64,000 nt of DNA from a virus. The translations under genes and the position numbers were made by a program. Below are positions 42,722-50,442 of the stretch, in pieces. The first letter of the stretch is position 1, and every line of letters starts with the position of its first letter. Below the pieces are notes generated by a model. It did no database searches. It was given only the letters and a program-made list of their open reading frames with translations, and was not told the origin of the DNA. The stretch lies in the IMG/VR virus record IMGVR_UViG_3300031963_008656, positions 64,001 to 128,000 of that record; one strand, written 5' to 3'.

Positions 42722-43534
42722 TCAAAACTTGCAGACCGGTATTGGCAGCATCTTGTGCATGTTTCTAGCACGAATGTCTTGGTACCGCTTGAGTTTTTTT
42801 CTATCATCTGCTGACAATTTGGCGCTGCCAGGCATGTCGGAGTCCACAGCCTTGCATCGTTGCAAAAAGTCCAAGGCCATCATGCGCTCAAGATCTGGGT
42901 AGCTCATGCCCAGTTGACCTTCGTCTGTGCGCCCATCATCCCACAAGCCGTCGGTGGGTGCGGCATCAATGATTTCTTGTGGCAGCCCAAACTCTCTACC
43001 CATATCCCATACTTCTGTTTTCATGCAGTCGCCGATGGGGCTGATATCCACACCACCATCACCATACTTGGTAAAGAAGCCCACACCAAAGTCTTCCACT
43101 CGGTTGCCGGTGCCTACTACAATACCACCATGGCATTGTGCAATTTGGTACAAGGTCATCATACGCAATCTAGCACGTGAGTTGGCAAAAGCCAGTTCAA
43201 CTTGTGATGCATTTTCTGCATCACAAAATGGCACAGTTTTCTTTTCAAACGCAGAGAACACAGACGTCAAATCCATGCTCATGTGTGTGACGTTTTTGTA
43301 GCGTTCCATCAACCAGGTAGCCTGCATTGAACTGCGATTGTCCAGCTTCTTGTTTTGGCGGATGGGCATTTGCACCACAATGGTTGTGAGTCCTGTTTCG
43401 GCGCATAATGCACTCACAACAGATGAGTCAATCCCACCTGAGATCCCTACAACTAGTGTAGAGATCTTGTTTTTTGTTGCGTATTGTCGGATCCATTTTA
43501 CAATGTGCTTGATACGTTGCTTTGGTGTTACCAT
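42722..43534 (-). CDS. nadE: ammonia-dependent NAD synthetase
   Basis: 270 aa from ATG 43534 (SD GGAGG; the frame to 43594 runs into the previous gene). N-type ATP pyrophosphatase P-loop SGGIDSS at 32-38; GTGNRVEDFGVGFFTKYGDG and DISPIGDCMKTEV are NadE signatures. It turns deamido-NAD into NAD with ATP and NH3; there is no glutaminase domain. Suggests phage support of host NAD pools. Confidence 0.93.
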   Translation of the reverse strand: MVTPKQRIKHIVKWIRQYATKNKISTLVVGISGGIDSSVVSALCAETGLTTIVVQMPIRQNKKLDNRSSMQATWLMERYKNVTHMSMDLTSVFSAFEKKTVPFCDAENASQVELAFANSRARLRMMTLYQIAQCHGGIVVGTGNRVEDFGVGFFTKYGDGGVDISPIGDCMKTEVWDMGREFGLPQEIIDAAPTDGLWDDGRTDEGQLGMSYPDLERMMALDFLQRCKAVDSDMPGSAKLSADDRKKLKRYQDIRARNMHKMLPIPVCKF

Positions 43535-44064
43535 TTGACCTCCGGCTTGGGCATTGCTTTTAGTTTGTTCCATACTTCTGCTTTTTCCTTGCATTTCTTT
43601 TCCAGCTTGCGATAGCGTTCTCCCAGTCGGCGCAGATCATCCCACTCTCGTTCCAGTTCAGGATTTGGTGTGAGAATGTTCAGGCGTTCTTCAACCTTTT
43701 CCATCCAGTCTTTAAGACTCTTGCCATTGATGTCAAGATCAGCTTTGTCCCCTCTAAGACTCATCTTGCCACCTTGTTCAATCGTAGATCCTACTGCACT
43801 GTAATTTGCACCAATTGTAAAACTGCCTGTGGTTGTGTTGTTTGTGGTCCAAACAGTGTTGGAGCCAGTGGCACCGTTGAGTCCACCAATGGTGTATCCG
43901 CCAGTGATGTTGGTGGTATCACTTATGATTACAGTTGGCATGGTATTTGCATCAAATGCACTTACCAATGGGGGAATAGCACCGTAAGAAGGGTCGGTTG
44001 TTAGGTCGTTATATTCGTATTCTTTGAGGTTGAGGTTTACCCAGTCGTTTTTATAAGTTGCCAT
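43528..44064 (-). CDS. conserved T4-like virion-type protein
   Basis: 178 aa. N-terminal half beta-rich (Thr/Asn/Gly repeats such as ITGGYTIGGLNGATGS). The C-terminal half has the widespread T4-like sequence LDINGKSLKDWMEKVEERLNI and NPELEREWDDLRRLGERYR, a coiled coil. Known from many T4-like phages as a hypothetical or structural protein. Overlaps nadE by 7 nt and the next gene by 28. Confidence 0.8.
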   Translation of the reverse strand: MATYKNDWVNLNLKEYEYNDLTTDPSYGAIPPLVSAFDANTMPTVIISDTTNITGGYTIGGLNGATGSNTVWTTNNTTTGSFTIGANYSAVGSTIEQGGKMSLRGDKADLDINGKSLKDWMEKVEERLNILTPNPELEREWDDLRRLGERYRKLEKKCKEKAEVWNKLKAMPKPEVKW

Positions 44065-44204
44065 GTTCCGTCTTTGTTGTCAATCCACTGAACGGTGTCG
44101 CCTACGGCCCAGCCTAGTTCGGCGCACAATTCAGTGCCAAGATCCAACAACAGTTCTTCAGGGTTGTTGGGATCCTCAATTACCTGTACAGTCCTAGTCA
44201 TCAT
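44037..44204 (-). CDS. 55-aa conserved phage protein
   Basis: Starts MMTRTVQVIEDPNN (second ATG at 44201) and holds ELGWAVGDTVQWIDNKDGTW, a pattern that looks like an AbrB/SpoVT-type small beta domain and is common in T4-like phages. Overlaps its neighbours by 11 and 28 nt. Confidence 0.65.
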   Translation of the reverse strand: MMTRTVQVIEDPNNPEELLLDLGTELCAELGWAVGDTVQWIDNKDGTWQLIKTTG

Positions 44205-44889
44205 TTTTGATGCCAAACAGTTGCAGTAGGTTCACAAAAATGTTGATGAAGTCCATGTACAATGTGAGCGCACCTAAGATTTCTGCAGGTGTATCTGCGT
44301 CATCTGTGGATACCATTTCACGGATTTGTTGTGTGTCGTAGGCTGTGAGGCCCAGGAATATAATGATCGCAATGGCAGAGATAACCATGGTCATCACTGA
44401 ACTGCCAATAAAGATGTTCACAATACTTGCAATGATTATGGCAACAAGTCCTATGATCAAAAATTGCCCAAAGCTCTCCAAACTGCGTTTGGTAAAGTAT
44501 CCGTAAAAACTCATGGTAGCAAACAGAATGGCACTTGAAGCAAACGCCATTACCAAACTACCTGTGGTATAAACATGCACAATGGCGCCCATGCTCAGGC
44601 CCATTACACCTGCGAATCCATGCAACAGTCCCACAGCCACTCGGTGTGGTGGGTTGTTGGCCAGTGCATAACTAACTCCAAATACTGCTACCAAGGGCAA
44701 GAACAGCGTGATCCATTTCATCACTCCAGTGAAAAAGAATGCCATTGCGGCTGGACTGGATGCTACTAATCCAGCTACTACGGCACTGGTCACAATGGCC
44801 ATGAGCATATGATTGTACACACGCAACATGGCCGAATTGACTTCACCTGCTGTTCTGTAAGATGTTTCCTGTATGGTTGCTTCGTACAT
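44194..44889 (-). CDS. Bax-inhibitor-1 / YbhL-type membrane protein
   Basis: 231 aa from ATG 44889 (SD GAGGAG, 6 nt). Seven hydrophobic stretches, as in the BI-1/TMBIM family of Ca2+-leak channels. Family signatures near the C-terminus: GLTAYDTQQI and GALTLYMDFINIFVNLLQLFG. Acidic end residues (IKNDD) fit the family pH-sensing region. In bacteria YccA/YbhL proteins interact with FtsH; a phage copy may delay membrane collapse or block FtsH degradation of phage proteins (inference). Confidence 0.92.
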   Translation of the reverse strand: MYEATIQETSYRTAGEVNSAMLRVYNHMLMAIVTSAVVAGLVASSPAAMAFFFTGVMKWITLFLPLVAVFGVSYALANNPPHRVAVGLLHGFAGVMGLSMGAIVHVYTTGSLVMAFASSAILFATMSFYGYFTKRSLESFGQFLIIGLVAIIIASIVNIFIGSSVMTMVISAIAIIIFLGLTAYDTQQIREMVSTDDADTPAEILGALTLYMDFINIFVNLLQLFGIKNDD

Positions 44890-45031
44890 GATGTTCTCCT
44901 CGAAGTTTACTATAATGGTGAGCCCGAGCAAATTTGTTTTGAATCAATTGCTCGCGTTGCTCTCGGGACATAAACATGGGCCAAGATTCCTCATGTGGTT
45001 TATGTAATTGCTGTTCCTTATCCTTGGTCAT
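44843..45031 (-). CDS. small His/Gln-rich protein
   Basis: 62 aa, MTKDKEQQLHKPHEESW start coupled by ATGA to the 61-aa gene. Its end overlaps the BI-1 start by 47 nt, more than is usual here. Charged and His-rich (RAHHYSKLRGEHH). Plausible gene, not certain. Confidence 0.5.
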   Translation of the reverse strand: MTKDKEQQLHKPHEESWPMFMSREQREQLIQNKFARAHHYSKLRGEHHVRSNHTGNILQNSR

Positions 45032-45213
45032 TTTGCGGCTAGTGCTTCTTTCTCAGCGGTAATTTCTTTACGGCGCTCTTTGATGGCTTTGCTCATCTCT
45101 TGCAAGGCCTTGCGGGCACGAGCGGCAGCGGCTTTCACACCCTTGCCAGTAAATTTTTCGTTCTCTGAAATATAAGTTTCGAAAGCGGTTTTGAGTTGTT
45201 CATGATTGGTCAT
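45028..45213 (-). CDS. small histone-like phage protein
   Basis: 61 aa, all helical and Lys/Ala-rich (GKGVKAAAARARKALQEM, KAIKERRKEI). I recall similar proteins in T4-like phages; DNA binding is plausible. Driven by a consensus promoter with a palindrome in its spacer. SD AAGGAAAC. Confidence 0.75.
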   Translation of the reverse strand: MTNHEQLKTAFETYISENEKFTGKGVKAAAARARKALQEMSKAIKERRKEITAEKEALAAK

Positions 45214-45237
45214 AGATGTTTCCTTTGTAAAATACTA

Positions 45238-45266
45238 ATTATACATTGTGCGTCTCACAATGTCAA
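45238..45266 (-). promoter_or_regulatory. consensus sigma70 promoter with palindromic spacer
   Basis: TTGACA (45266-45261), 17 bp, TATAAT (45243-45238): perfect hexamers. ACATTGTG-N5-CACAATGT (45243-45263) is a perfect 8-5-8 dyad covering the spacer, as an operator would. Confidence 0.8.
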
Positions 45267-45293
45267 GAAAAACTTGGAGTTTTGGCACTCCAC

Positions 45294-45539
45294 CTAGATG
45301 TAGATGTGGCGCCGGTTCCAAGTGTCCCATACTGTCACTGCGTCCCAATTGTGTGTCCACGAAATTAAAAATCTATCAAACGCTTGTTGATGATGTAGCA
45401 TCATTCGATTGCCTGACACGGTGGCGTGATCAACTCTATGTTCTTTGATCCAAGCCTTGAGCTGGCTTTCTGCTTGATTGTTGTTTCGTACAATCACAAT
45501 GTACAGCGGTTCGGCTGTACGAAACTGAGTTATAGACAT
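45294..45539 (-). CDS. small phage protein
   Basis: 81 aa, starts MSITQFRTAEPLYIVIV, ends WDAVTVWDTWNRRHIYI. ATG directly follows the upstream TAA. No motif known. Confidence 0.65.
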   Translation of the reverse strand: MSITQFRTAEPLYIVIVRNNNQAESQLKAWIKEHRVDHATVSGNRMMLHHQQAFDRFLISWTHNWDAVTVWDTWNRRHIYI

Positions 45540-45797
45540 TTAGTGGATTATGGCACCTTTGGGAATTTGCGGTGCTAGGCGTTCAACAATATTTAATTGC
45601 GCGGCAATCTCACCAAAATTTTCTTCTATTTCGATGCGCTCTGAATCATGTTTGCTGGCAGTTTCATCGTCTACACCCATGAGTCTCATAGCGGCACCCA
45701 CATGCATGGTTCGTCGGCCATTAACATACAGCACTGCCATGATCTCCAACAGCATGTTCTTTGCATAATGGTAGACTTTGTCGTCTTCGTCTTGCAT
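45540..45797 (-). CDS. small acidic phage protein
   Basis: 85 aa from ATG 45797 (MQDEDDKVYHYAKNM); the frame to 45833 enters the terminator hairpin. Contains YVNGRRTMHVGAAMRLMGVD. Function unknown. Confidence 0.65.
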   Translation of the reverse strand: MQDEDDKVYHYAKNMLLEIMAVLYVNGRRTMHVGAAMRLMGVDDETASKHDSERIEIEENFGEIAAQLNIVERLAPQIPKGAIIH

Positions 45798-45815
45798 AGT
45801 ATTAATTAGCACAAA

Positions 45816-45844
45816 TAAAAAAAAGCGGCCCAATTCGAGCCGCT
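45816..45844 (-). terminator. intrinsic terminator
   Basis: Stem AGCGGC/GCCGCT with a 9-nt loop, followed on the minus strand by eight T. Ends the gene at 45864-46220. Confidence 0.85.
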
Positions 45845-45863
45845 GTTTTTGTGCTGTGTACTA

Positions 45864-46220
45864 TCAGGCTTTGGCAGCCTCAACCAATTGCTCGGCAGTA
45901 ACAGACTTGGTGGCTTTGGCTTTGACACCTTTAGCAGCCACTTTGACTTCGCCTTTCTTGGCGACTTTGGCACGTTCGGCCAGCTTGTTGGCTACCACGT
46001 AGCCGGCATCACCTTCGGTGATACCCAGGGTCTGCAAGTGTTGCAGAGCTTCTATCTTGGTCATTGCACGGGGCAACTCAACCAAGTTGATCTCAGTGCA
46101 TCCAGCCTTGTTTAGGATCTTGATGCGGGCTACCAGGTCGTTTGCAAAACGAGCCTTAACGGTGCCATCGGCGTTGATTGCGGTACCAGCCACGGTAAAA
46201 GTTTTTTCAGTTGCGGACAT
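45864..46220 (-). CDS. conserved phage protein with basic tail
   Basis: 118 aa from ATG 46220 (MSATEKTF; AAAGG SD). N-terminal ubiquitin-like or small beta/alpha domain (GTVKARFANDLVARIKIL), C-terminus Lys/Ala-rich (KKGEVKVAAKGVKAKATK), so nucleic-acid contact is possible. Transcribed alone from a strong promoter to a strong terminator; probably an abundant early product. Confidence 0.75.
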   Translation of the reverse strand: MSATEKTFTVAGTAINADGTVKARFANDLVARIKILNKAGCTEINLVELPRAMTKIEALQHLQTLGITEGDAGYVVANKLAERAKVAKKGEVKVAAKGVKAKATKSVTAEQLVEAAKA

Positions 46221-46288
46221 AATGTTGCCTTTCAAAGTTTACTTACAGAGTTTAAAAAATGTTTTGCATCGCTGCTCAACATATCAAT

Positions 46289-46317
46289 ATTATAGCAAAA
46301 GAGCAGATTCTGGTCAA
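46289..46317 (-). promoter_or_regulatory. early-type promoter
   Basis: TTGACC, 17 bp, TGC-TATAAT; 68 nt leader before ATG 46220. Confidence 0.78.
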
Positions 46318-46353
46318 CCACTTTTGCAATAATTTTGATTTGATTTGCCCAAA

Positions 46354-46482
46354 TCACTGGGCCAGTTCCTTGCTTTGGGTTTGGATGGTTTGCACACCTT
46401 TGTCAAACATTCGAGCAATGCCCGAAAAGCCGACAGCACTGACCACCAAGCCTAAAATGAATCCAATTATGAGTTTGCTCAT
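46354..46482 (-). CDS. 42-aa membrane protein
   Basis: One membrane helix (IIGFILGLVVSAVGFSGIA) then MFDKGVQTIQTQSKELAQ. SD AAGGA 8 nt before the ATG. Matches the pattern of a small membrane protein common in T4-like phages; unknown role. Confidence 0.65.
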   Translation of the reverse strand: MSKLIIGFILGLVVSAVGFSGIARMFDKGVQTIQTQSKELAQ

Positions 46483-46491
46483 GATGTTTCC

Positions 46492-47283
46492 TTATACAAT
46501 TTTAACACGGTTCAGTTGAGTTTTACCATCGCGGTAGCCCTTGACAGTACCAGTAATGGTATGACGATCACCGGCCTTGAGTGCGACCTTGTAACTAAAG
46601 AACACCGGCTGATCAGCGTCATTCACAGCATTGACCCAGTAGATGTTGAAGTTCTGGCTGTAACTGGCACTCACCACTTCTACATCCATGCCTACCTTGT
46701 CACCCACGGAGCCAACTGTGCCACCAGTTGCTTTCTTCAAGCGGGCTTGCTGTTCTTGACGAGCCATACTGCGCAGATGGCTTTGGGGCAAGCAGGCAAT
46801 CACTGCCAGTTCATATCGATGTTGTTGCGGAAAGAAGCGATCTGTTACTGCCAGCACCTTCTGAGTGGATTGATCAAAGTCATTCAGCTGACCCTTGAGC
46901 GCACGGAAGGTAAGATCATTGCGCAGGAAATTCTGGCACTCCGCACCTTGTGCAATATCTTCTGGCAACAGGCATTCAGGGTGATGCAGGAATTGCAACA
47001 TGACATCACGGTTACGTGGCGTGGTACTCAGCACTTCGCCTTGCTCACCCATGATGTTGCGACCCTCTTTCAGGTACTCACCATTGATGCGTTGAGCGGC
47101 ACAGGCAGCGGCCCACACATTTTCTACAGCATAGCCAGGATGCCCGCCACCGGGTGTGACTTGCACAGAACGGCGTGCGCCACGACGTGGGCGAAGCTCA
47201 TCAGGGGTGTCATCATCAGCATGACCTAGACGTTGCACTTCTCGAGTGCTCCAGCCAGTGACGTCAATAAAACCTGCCATCAT
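46492..47283 (-). CDS. hypothetical protein with OB-fold-like C-terminus
   Basis: 263 aa from ATG 47283 (SD AAGGAG; second ATG at 47280). Central TTPRNRDVMLQFLHHPECLL and a C-terminal beta domain (GMDVEVVSASYSQNFNIYWV, GDRHTITGTVKGYRDGKTQ) that reads like an OB fold. Possibly nucleic-acid binding. The upstream frame to 47385 lies in the previous gene. Confidence 0.68.
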   Translation of the reverse strand: MMAGFIDVTGWSTREVQRLGHADDDTPDELRPRRGARRSVQVTPGGGHPGYAVENVWAAACAAQRINGEYLKEGRNIMGEQGEVLSTTPRNRDVMLQFLHHPECLLPEDIAQGAECQNFLRNDLTFRALKGQLNDFDQSTQKVLAVTDRFFPQQHRYELAVIACLPQSHLRSMARQEQQARLKKATGGTVGSVGDKVGMDVEVVSASYSQNFNIYWVNAVNDADQPVFFSYKVALKAGDRHTITGTVKGYRDGKTQLNRVKIV

Positions 47284-47293
47284 GTTCTGCTCC

Positions 47294-47539
47294 TTAGCAA
47301 TAAAAAGGTGTGCGGAAACCCAGGGCGGAGTACACACATTCGCGCACAGCAGTGTCGGTGGCTTCGCCAAATTCTGCCTGCTCACTCAATGCACACAAGG
47401 CACGATAAGTCTGGGGCCAGGTGAGTTTGTTTTCACGAGCCGACACAACCACGGCATGAACTGCGGCGTTGCCAAGTTCGGTGAACATAGCATAGTCTTT
47501 GATGCCGCCTGTCAAGTTGTATTCAATTTCAATTTCCAT
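47294..47539 (-). CDS. small phage protein
   Basis: 81 aa from ATG 47539 (MEIEIEYNLTGGIKDYAMF; SD AAGGAG). Ends YSALGFRTPFYC. No function known. Confidence 0.68.
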   Translation of the reverse strand: MEIEIEYNLTGGIKDYAMFTELGNAAVHAVVVSARENKLTWPQTYRALCALSEQAEFGEATDTAVRECVYSALGFRTPFYC

Positions 47540-47569
47540 TTTGAACTCCTTTTTGCTTAACATGTCCAT

Positions 47570-47598
47570 ATTATAGCATTTTGGCAATTATTGGTCAA
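47570..47598 (-). promoter_or_regulatory. early-type promoter
   Basis: TTGACC, 17 bp, TGC-TATAAT before ATG 47539. The TAA stop of the preceding gene falls in its spacer. Confidence 0.78.
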
Positions 47599-48085
47599 CC
47601 GTTTCTGCCTGCAGAGCCTCGCTCAACAGAGTTAGGCGCTTGCTAAGGGGGTGGGTGTTTTCGTATGTAGTACCAACATACCACACGCCATCTTTCATGA
47701 TGTAGTAGAACTCAGCACCACACCCATCAGCCTGCTCAAGGAACTCTTCAAAGGTGTCGGCTACTTTCCACTCACAGCCAGTCTCGCCGCGATCGCGACC
47801 GTAAAAGGTGCACCAGCCTTCGCTCTTGACCAGTTCCATCAAGGCCAATTTGGCTTCACGCTCAGGGTCATCTTCTTTGATCTCAAACTGGGAGAACGGA
47901 TGTGCTTGACCTATCACTGGGCCCAGGCTTGACATGTCACCCAGAGACACCAAGTGGTTGGCGCGAGCACTATCATAGTGATTTTGTAGGATCTGACCAT
48001 TGTGCTCTAGATAGCCGTCCCAGTGACAGTAAATTGATTTGACTTTGTCACCGTGCATAACACCAATTCTTGAACGTGTACCCAT
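47588..48085 (-). CDS. conserved phage protein
   Basis: 165 aa. Starts MGTRSRIGVMHGDKVKSIY, followed by CHWDGYLEHNGQILQNHY, a sequence pattern found in many phage genomes with no assigned function. SD AAAGGAG. Its last codons (GTT GAC CAA TAA) read through the next promoter's -35. Confidence 0.82.
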   Translation of the reverse strand: MGTRSRIGVMHGDKVKSIYCHWDGYLEHNGQILQNHYDSARANHLVSLGDMSSLGPVIGQAHPFSQFEIKEDDPEREAKLALMELVKSEGWCTFYGRDRGETGCEWKVADTFEEFLEQADGCGAEFYYIMKDGVWYVGTTYENTHPLSKRLTLLSEALQAETVDQ

Positions 48086-48114
48086 TTTGGACTCCTTTGT
48101 GTTAACTAGTCTCT

Positions 48115-48143
48115 ATTATAGCAAATTGGGATTTTTTGGTCAA
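48115..48143 (-). promoter_or_regulatory. early-type promoter with stop codon in -35
   Basis: TTGACC, 17 bp, TGC-TATAAT. TGA of the preceding gene (48142-48140) is within the -35. Confidence 0.8.
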
Positions 48144-48415
48144 CCAAATTCATACATGTGCTGGGCCATGCTGGGATCCAATTGAACCAGGGCAGTTGCG
48201 GCCGCATTAAGCTCGCGATAGCGTCGATTGACTTCTGCACGAGGCAGTTCACCGTCACAGCTGAGATTCTCAGGGCTAAGAGCGCAGTCAATCATTTTGG
48301 CCACTCGCAGGCGGCCTGCCTCAGTTTGAATTTCGTACAAGGGTTCTGTACGCTGACCTCGGAACAAGGCCTGGTATTTGTTCTGACGATCAATGTAGGC
48401 TTGCAGTGCTTTCAT
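48140..48415 (-). CDS. small phage protein
   Basis: 91 aa, MKALQAYIDRQNKYQALF start; helical, ends HMYEFG with GGT TGA supplied by the next promoter. SD AAAGGAG. No motif known. Confidence 0.7.
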   Translation of the reverse strand: MKALQAYIDRQNKYQALFRGQRTEPLYEIQTEAGRLRVAKMIDCALSPENLSCDGELPRAEVNRRYRELNAAATALVQLDPSMAQHMYEFG

Positions 48416-48443
48416 CTTGGCTCCTTTGTGTTAACTAGTCTCT

Positions 48444-48472
48444 ATTATAGCAAATTGGGATTTATTGGTCAA
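48444..48472 (-). promoter_or_regulatory. early-type promoter with stop codon in -35
   Basis: TTGACC, 17 bp, TGC-TATAAT. About 30 nt downstream of the -10 are the same as at 48085-48120, so this is a duplicated promoter-leader. The upstream gene's TGA is inside the -35. Confidence 0.8.
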
Positions 48473-48654
48473 CCAAAATAGTTGTCAACGGCACCTTCAA
48501 TGCCTTCCTCAAAGGTGTCCGAATAGTAGCCTGGGATGTCTTGCTCAAAGAAGGCTTTTAGTTCTTTCTTGGAGGGAGTCTTGCCTGTGAGTTCTTTGGC
48601 ATACTCTTTGACAGCTTCGATAGCAGACTTAGGTACAGTGATAGTGATTTCCAT
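48469..48654 (-). CDS. 61-aa protein
   Basis: From ATG 48654 (MEITITVPKSAIEAVKEY; SD AAGGAG). C-terminus YSDTFEEGIEGAVDNYFG. The start resembles small ribbon-helix-helix proteins, without clear proof. Confidence 0.68.
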   Translation of the reverse strand: MEITITVPKSAIEAVKEYAKELTGKTPSKKELKAFFEQDIPGYYSDTFEEGIEGAVDNYFG

Positions 48655-48684
48655 TTGCGGCTCCTTTTGCGTTAATATGTCCAT

Positions 48685-48713
48685 AGTATAGCAGATCGGG
48701 AATTATTGGTCAA
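48685..48713 (-). promoter_or_regulatory. early-type promoter
   Basis: TTGACC, 17 bp, TGC-TATACT before ATG 48654; follows a terminator. Confidence 0.76.
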
Positions 48714-48716
48714 CCC

Positions 48717-48747
48717 AAAAAAAAGCCCTACAATCTGTAGGGCTTTT
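48717..48747 (-). terminator. intrinsic terminator
   Basis: GCCCTACA/TGTAGGGC stem, 3-nt loop, eight T on the minus strand; ends the gene at 48762. Confidence 0.88.
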
Positions 48748-48761
48748 GTAGTACTTGAGTA

Positions 48762-48971
48762 TTACTTTTTGAACTCGCGTTGCACATAGTACTTGACCAA
48801 GGCTCGCTGGCACATGGTGATCAAGTCCCCATGGTCCTCGGGCACAATAAAACGATATGGGCATCGTCCCCAAGACTTGTGCGTGACAAATTGATTGTAC
48901 CAACGTCGATGTTCTCGGTTGGCAGGATCAAACACAGTGTACGGTCGAGAGTTAAATTGTAAAATGCTCAT
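48762..48971 (-). CDS. small phage protein
   Basis: 69 aa, MSILQFNSRPYTVFDPANREH, aromatic and basic, ends VKYYVQREFKK. Seven nt after the GIY-YIG-like gene. Function unknown. Confidence 0.68.
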   Translation of the reverse strand: MSILQFNSRPYTVFDPANREHRRWYNQFVTHKSWGRCPYRFIVPEDHGDLITMCQRALVKYYVQREFKK

Positions 48972-48978
48972 GTTGGTA

Positions 48979-49287
48979 CTATCTAATTTGCGTTACTTTG
49001 AGATGTCGTTCTTGCACAATGTCTTTAACAAAATCTAGCAGTTGCTCGGCACTCCATCCGTTGTCTAACCATTCGGTTTGCCACTCATCAAGTCTCCAAA
49101 GCATATCTCTATGAATAGTTTTAATGACGTTTTCTAAACGCTTAACATGTGCAGTAGGTCCTTCAAACAGATATTTGAATTCTGCTTCACCACCCCACGC
49201 ACCTGTGTAGTCTTTGGCACGGCGCTCATGATTGGATGTAATGCCAAAGCCCAATCTATAAGGTCCTGGTAAAATATAAAAGTACAT
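48979..49287 (-). CDS. GIY-YIG-like nuclease-fold protein
   Basis: 102 aa. MYFYILPGPYRLGFGITSN resembles the GIY-YIG opening (FYIL ... KIGITSN), followed by RRAKDYTG and the helix HVKRLENVIK. This is like the short T5orf172/GIY-YIG group. Catalytic residues cannot be fixed without alignment. Might act on DNA, or be a homing or recombination remnant. Confidence 0.6.
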   Translation of the reverse strand: MYFYILPGPYRLGFGITSNHERRAKDYTGAWGGEAEFKYLFEGPTAHVKRLENVIKTIHRDMLWRLDEWQTEWLDNGWSAEQLLDFVKDIVQERHLKVTQIR

Positions 49288-49290
49288 AAT

Positions 49291-50415
49291 TTACTCGTAC
49301 AATGCTTTGATGTCGTCGTCGATAAAATCCATGATCTTTTCAAACCTGTCCAACATGTGTTGTGGCAATTGTTGTGTGCCCCCCATGCGTTGATACATGT
49401 GCAACAACACTACCGCAATGGCGTCATCTTGCCAAGGAAACTTTTCAATATTGTATACTGCCTTGCCCCAACGCTTGTGAGCGGCATGAACTGCTTCGTG
49501 GAATTCTGCCAAACCAGCAAAACACCCTTGCAGTAGACCTGCTAACTCACCTAAGAAATTGTCGGTAATTTTAATATTAGCCGCATCAAACCCAGTTTTA
49601 ATGTCGTCAAACATAAACCACAAAGAACCATTGATAGGATCGTAGTGGAAATATTCATTGTGAAACTTACAAGCCAATTCTAGTGTAGCATCGGGCAAAC
49701 TAAATGCCTTCATGTGGGTGAAAGCGCCAGGAGTAGTACCGGCATGTGGGCTATCCTCGTCCACTGCATAACAATTGTACTTTTCACAAATGGTTTGTTT
49801 ACGCTCTGCATCTACGTCATCTTCATCTTCACTGCCATCGATTCGCACACTCATAACTTTGGTGCGGTGCTCATACCAGGGACTAATTTTCTTTTTGCCT
49901 TTGCCGTTGATCAATGCAAAGGCTTTGCGAGCAAACGCCTTGTTGTCTGTTTCGATGTATAACACCGGAACTTCAACGTTGCGCCAATCTGTTTCACCTT
50001 CAAATACGCCGGCGGCTACCATAGCGGCTACAATTGTGGCAGTATGTTGACCATCTACTGCATGATATTCATCTAGTCCCGGCGCTTTAATACAATACAC
50101 AACTTGGAGAAGTCTAGGATCAAATATACCAATGGTAGAAATCTTGCGACAATGCTTGGGATCCAATGCACGTTGGATGTCTTCATCAATCAACAATAAA
50201 CCAAGTTTAACCATTTTAATCATAGGACGCAGACTTGGGCTAAGTTTAATTCCCGAAGTCTGATATGATTCCATCAGCTTGACCCACTCTTTGTACGACT
50301 GGAGTTCAGTAATTCTGGTCTCAAGGTCTACCACAGTGGCAATGGTATTTTTTAAAGGATTGAGATTTTTCAGTTTATTCGGCTTGCGCACAACTTCTTC
50401 GTAGGCTGGGATCAT
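49291..50415 (-). CDS. DGQHR/ParB-like domain protein
   Basis: 374 aa from ATG 50415 (SD AAGGAG). Central EYHAVDGQHTATIVAAMVAA matches the DGQHR motif of DndB-like and ParB-related proteins; KAFARKAFALINGKGKK follows, as in that group. C-terminal region includes EFHEAVHAAHKRWG. The DGQHR fold occurs in DNA-modification regulators; its role in phage is unknown. Confidence 0.7.
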   Translation of the reverse strand: MIPAYEEVVRKPNKLKNLNPLKNTIATVVDLETRITELQSYKEWVKLMESYQTSGIKLSPSLRPMIKMVKLGLLLIDEDIQRALDPKHCRKISTIGIFDPRLLQVVYCIKAPGLDEYHAVDGQHTATIVAAMVAAGVFEGETDWRNVEVPVLYIETDNKAFARKAFALINGKGKKKISPWYEHRTKVMSVRIDGSEDEDDVDAERKQTICEKYNCYAVDEDSPHAGTTPGAFTHMKAFSLPDATLELACKFHNEYFHYDPINGSLWFMFDDIKTGFDAANIKITDNFLGELAGLLQGCFAGLAEFHEAVHAAHKRWGKAVYNIEKFPWQDDAIAVVLLHMYQRMGGTQQLPQHMLDRFEKIMDFIDDDIKALYE

Positions 50416-50442
50416 CAAAGGCTCCTTGGTTAAGATGTATGT

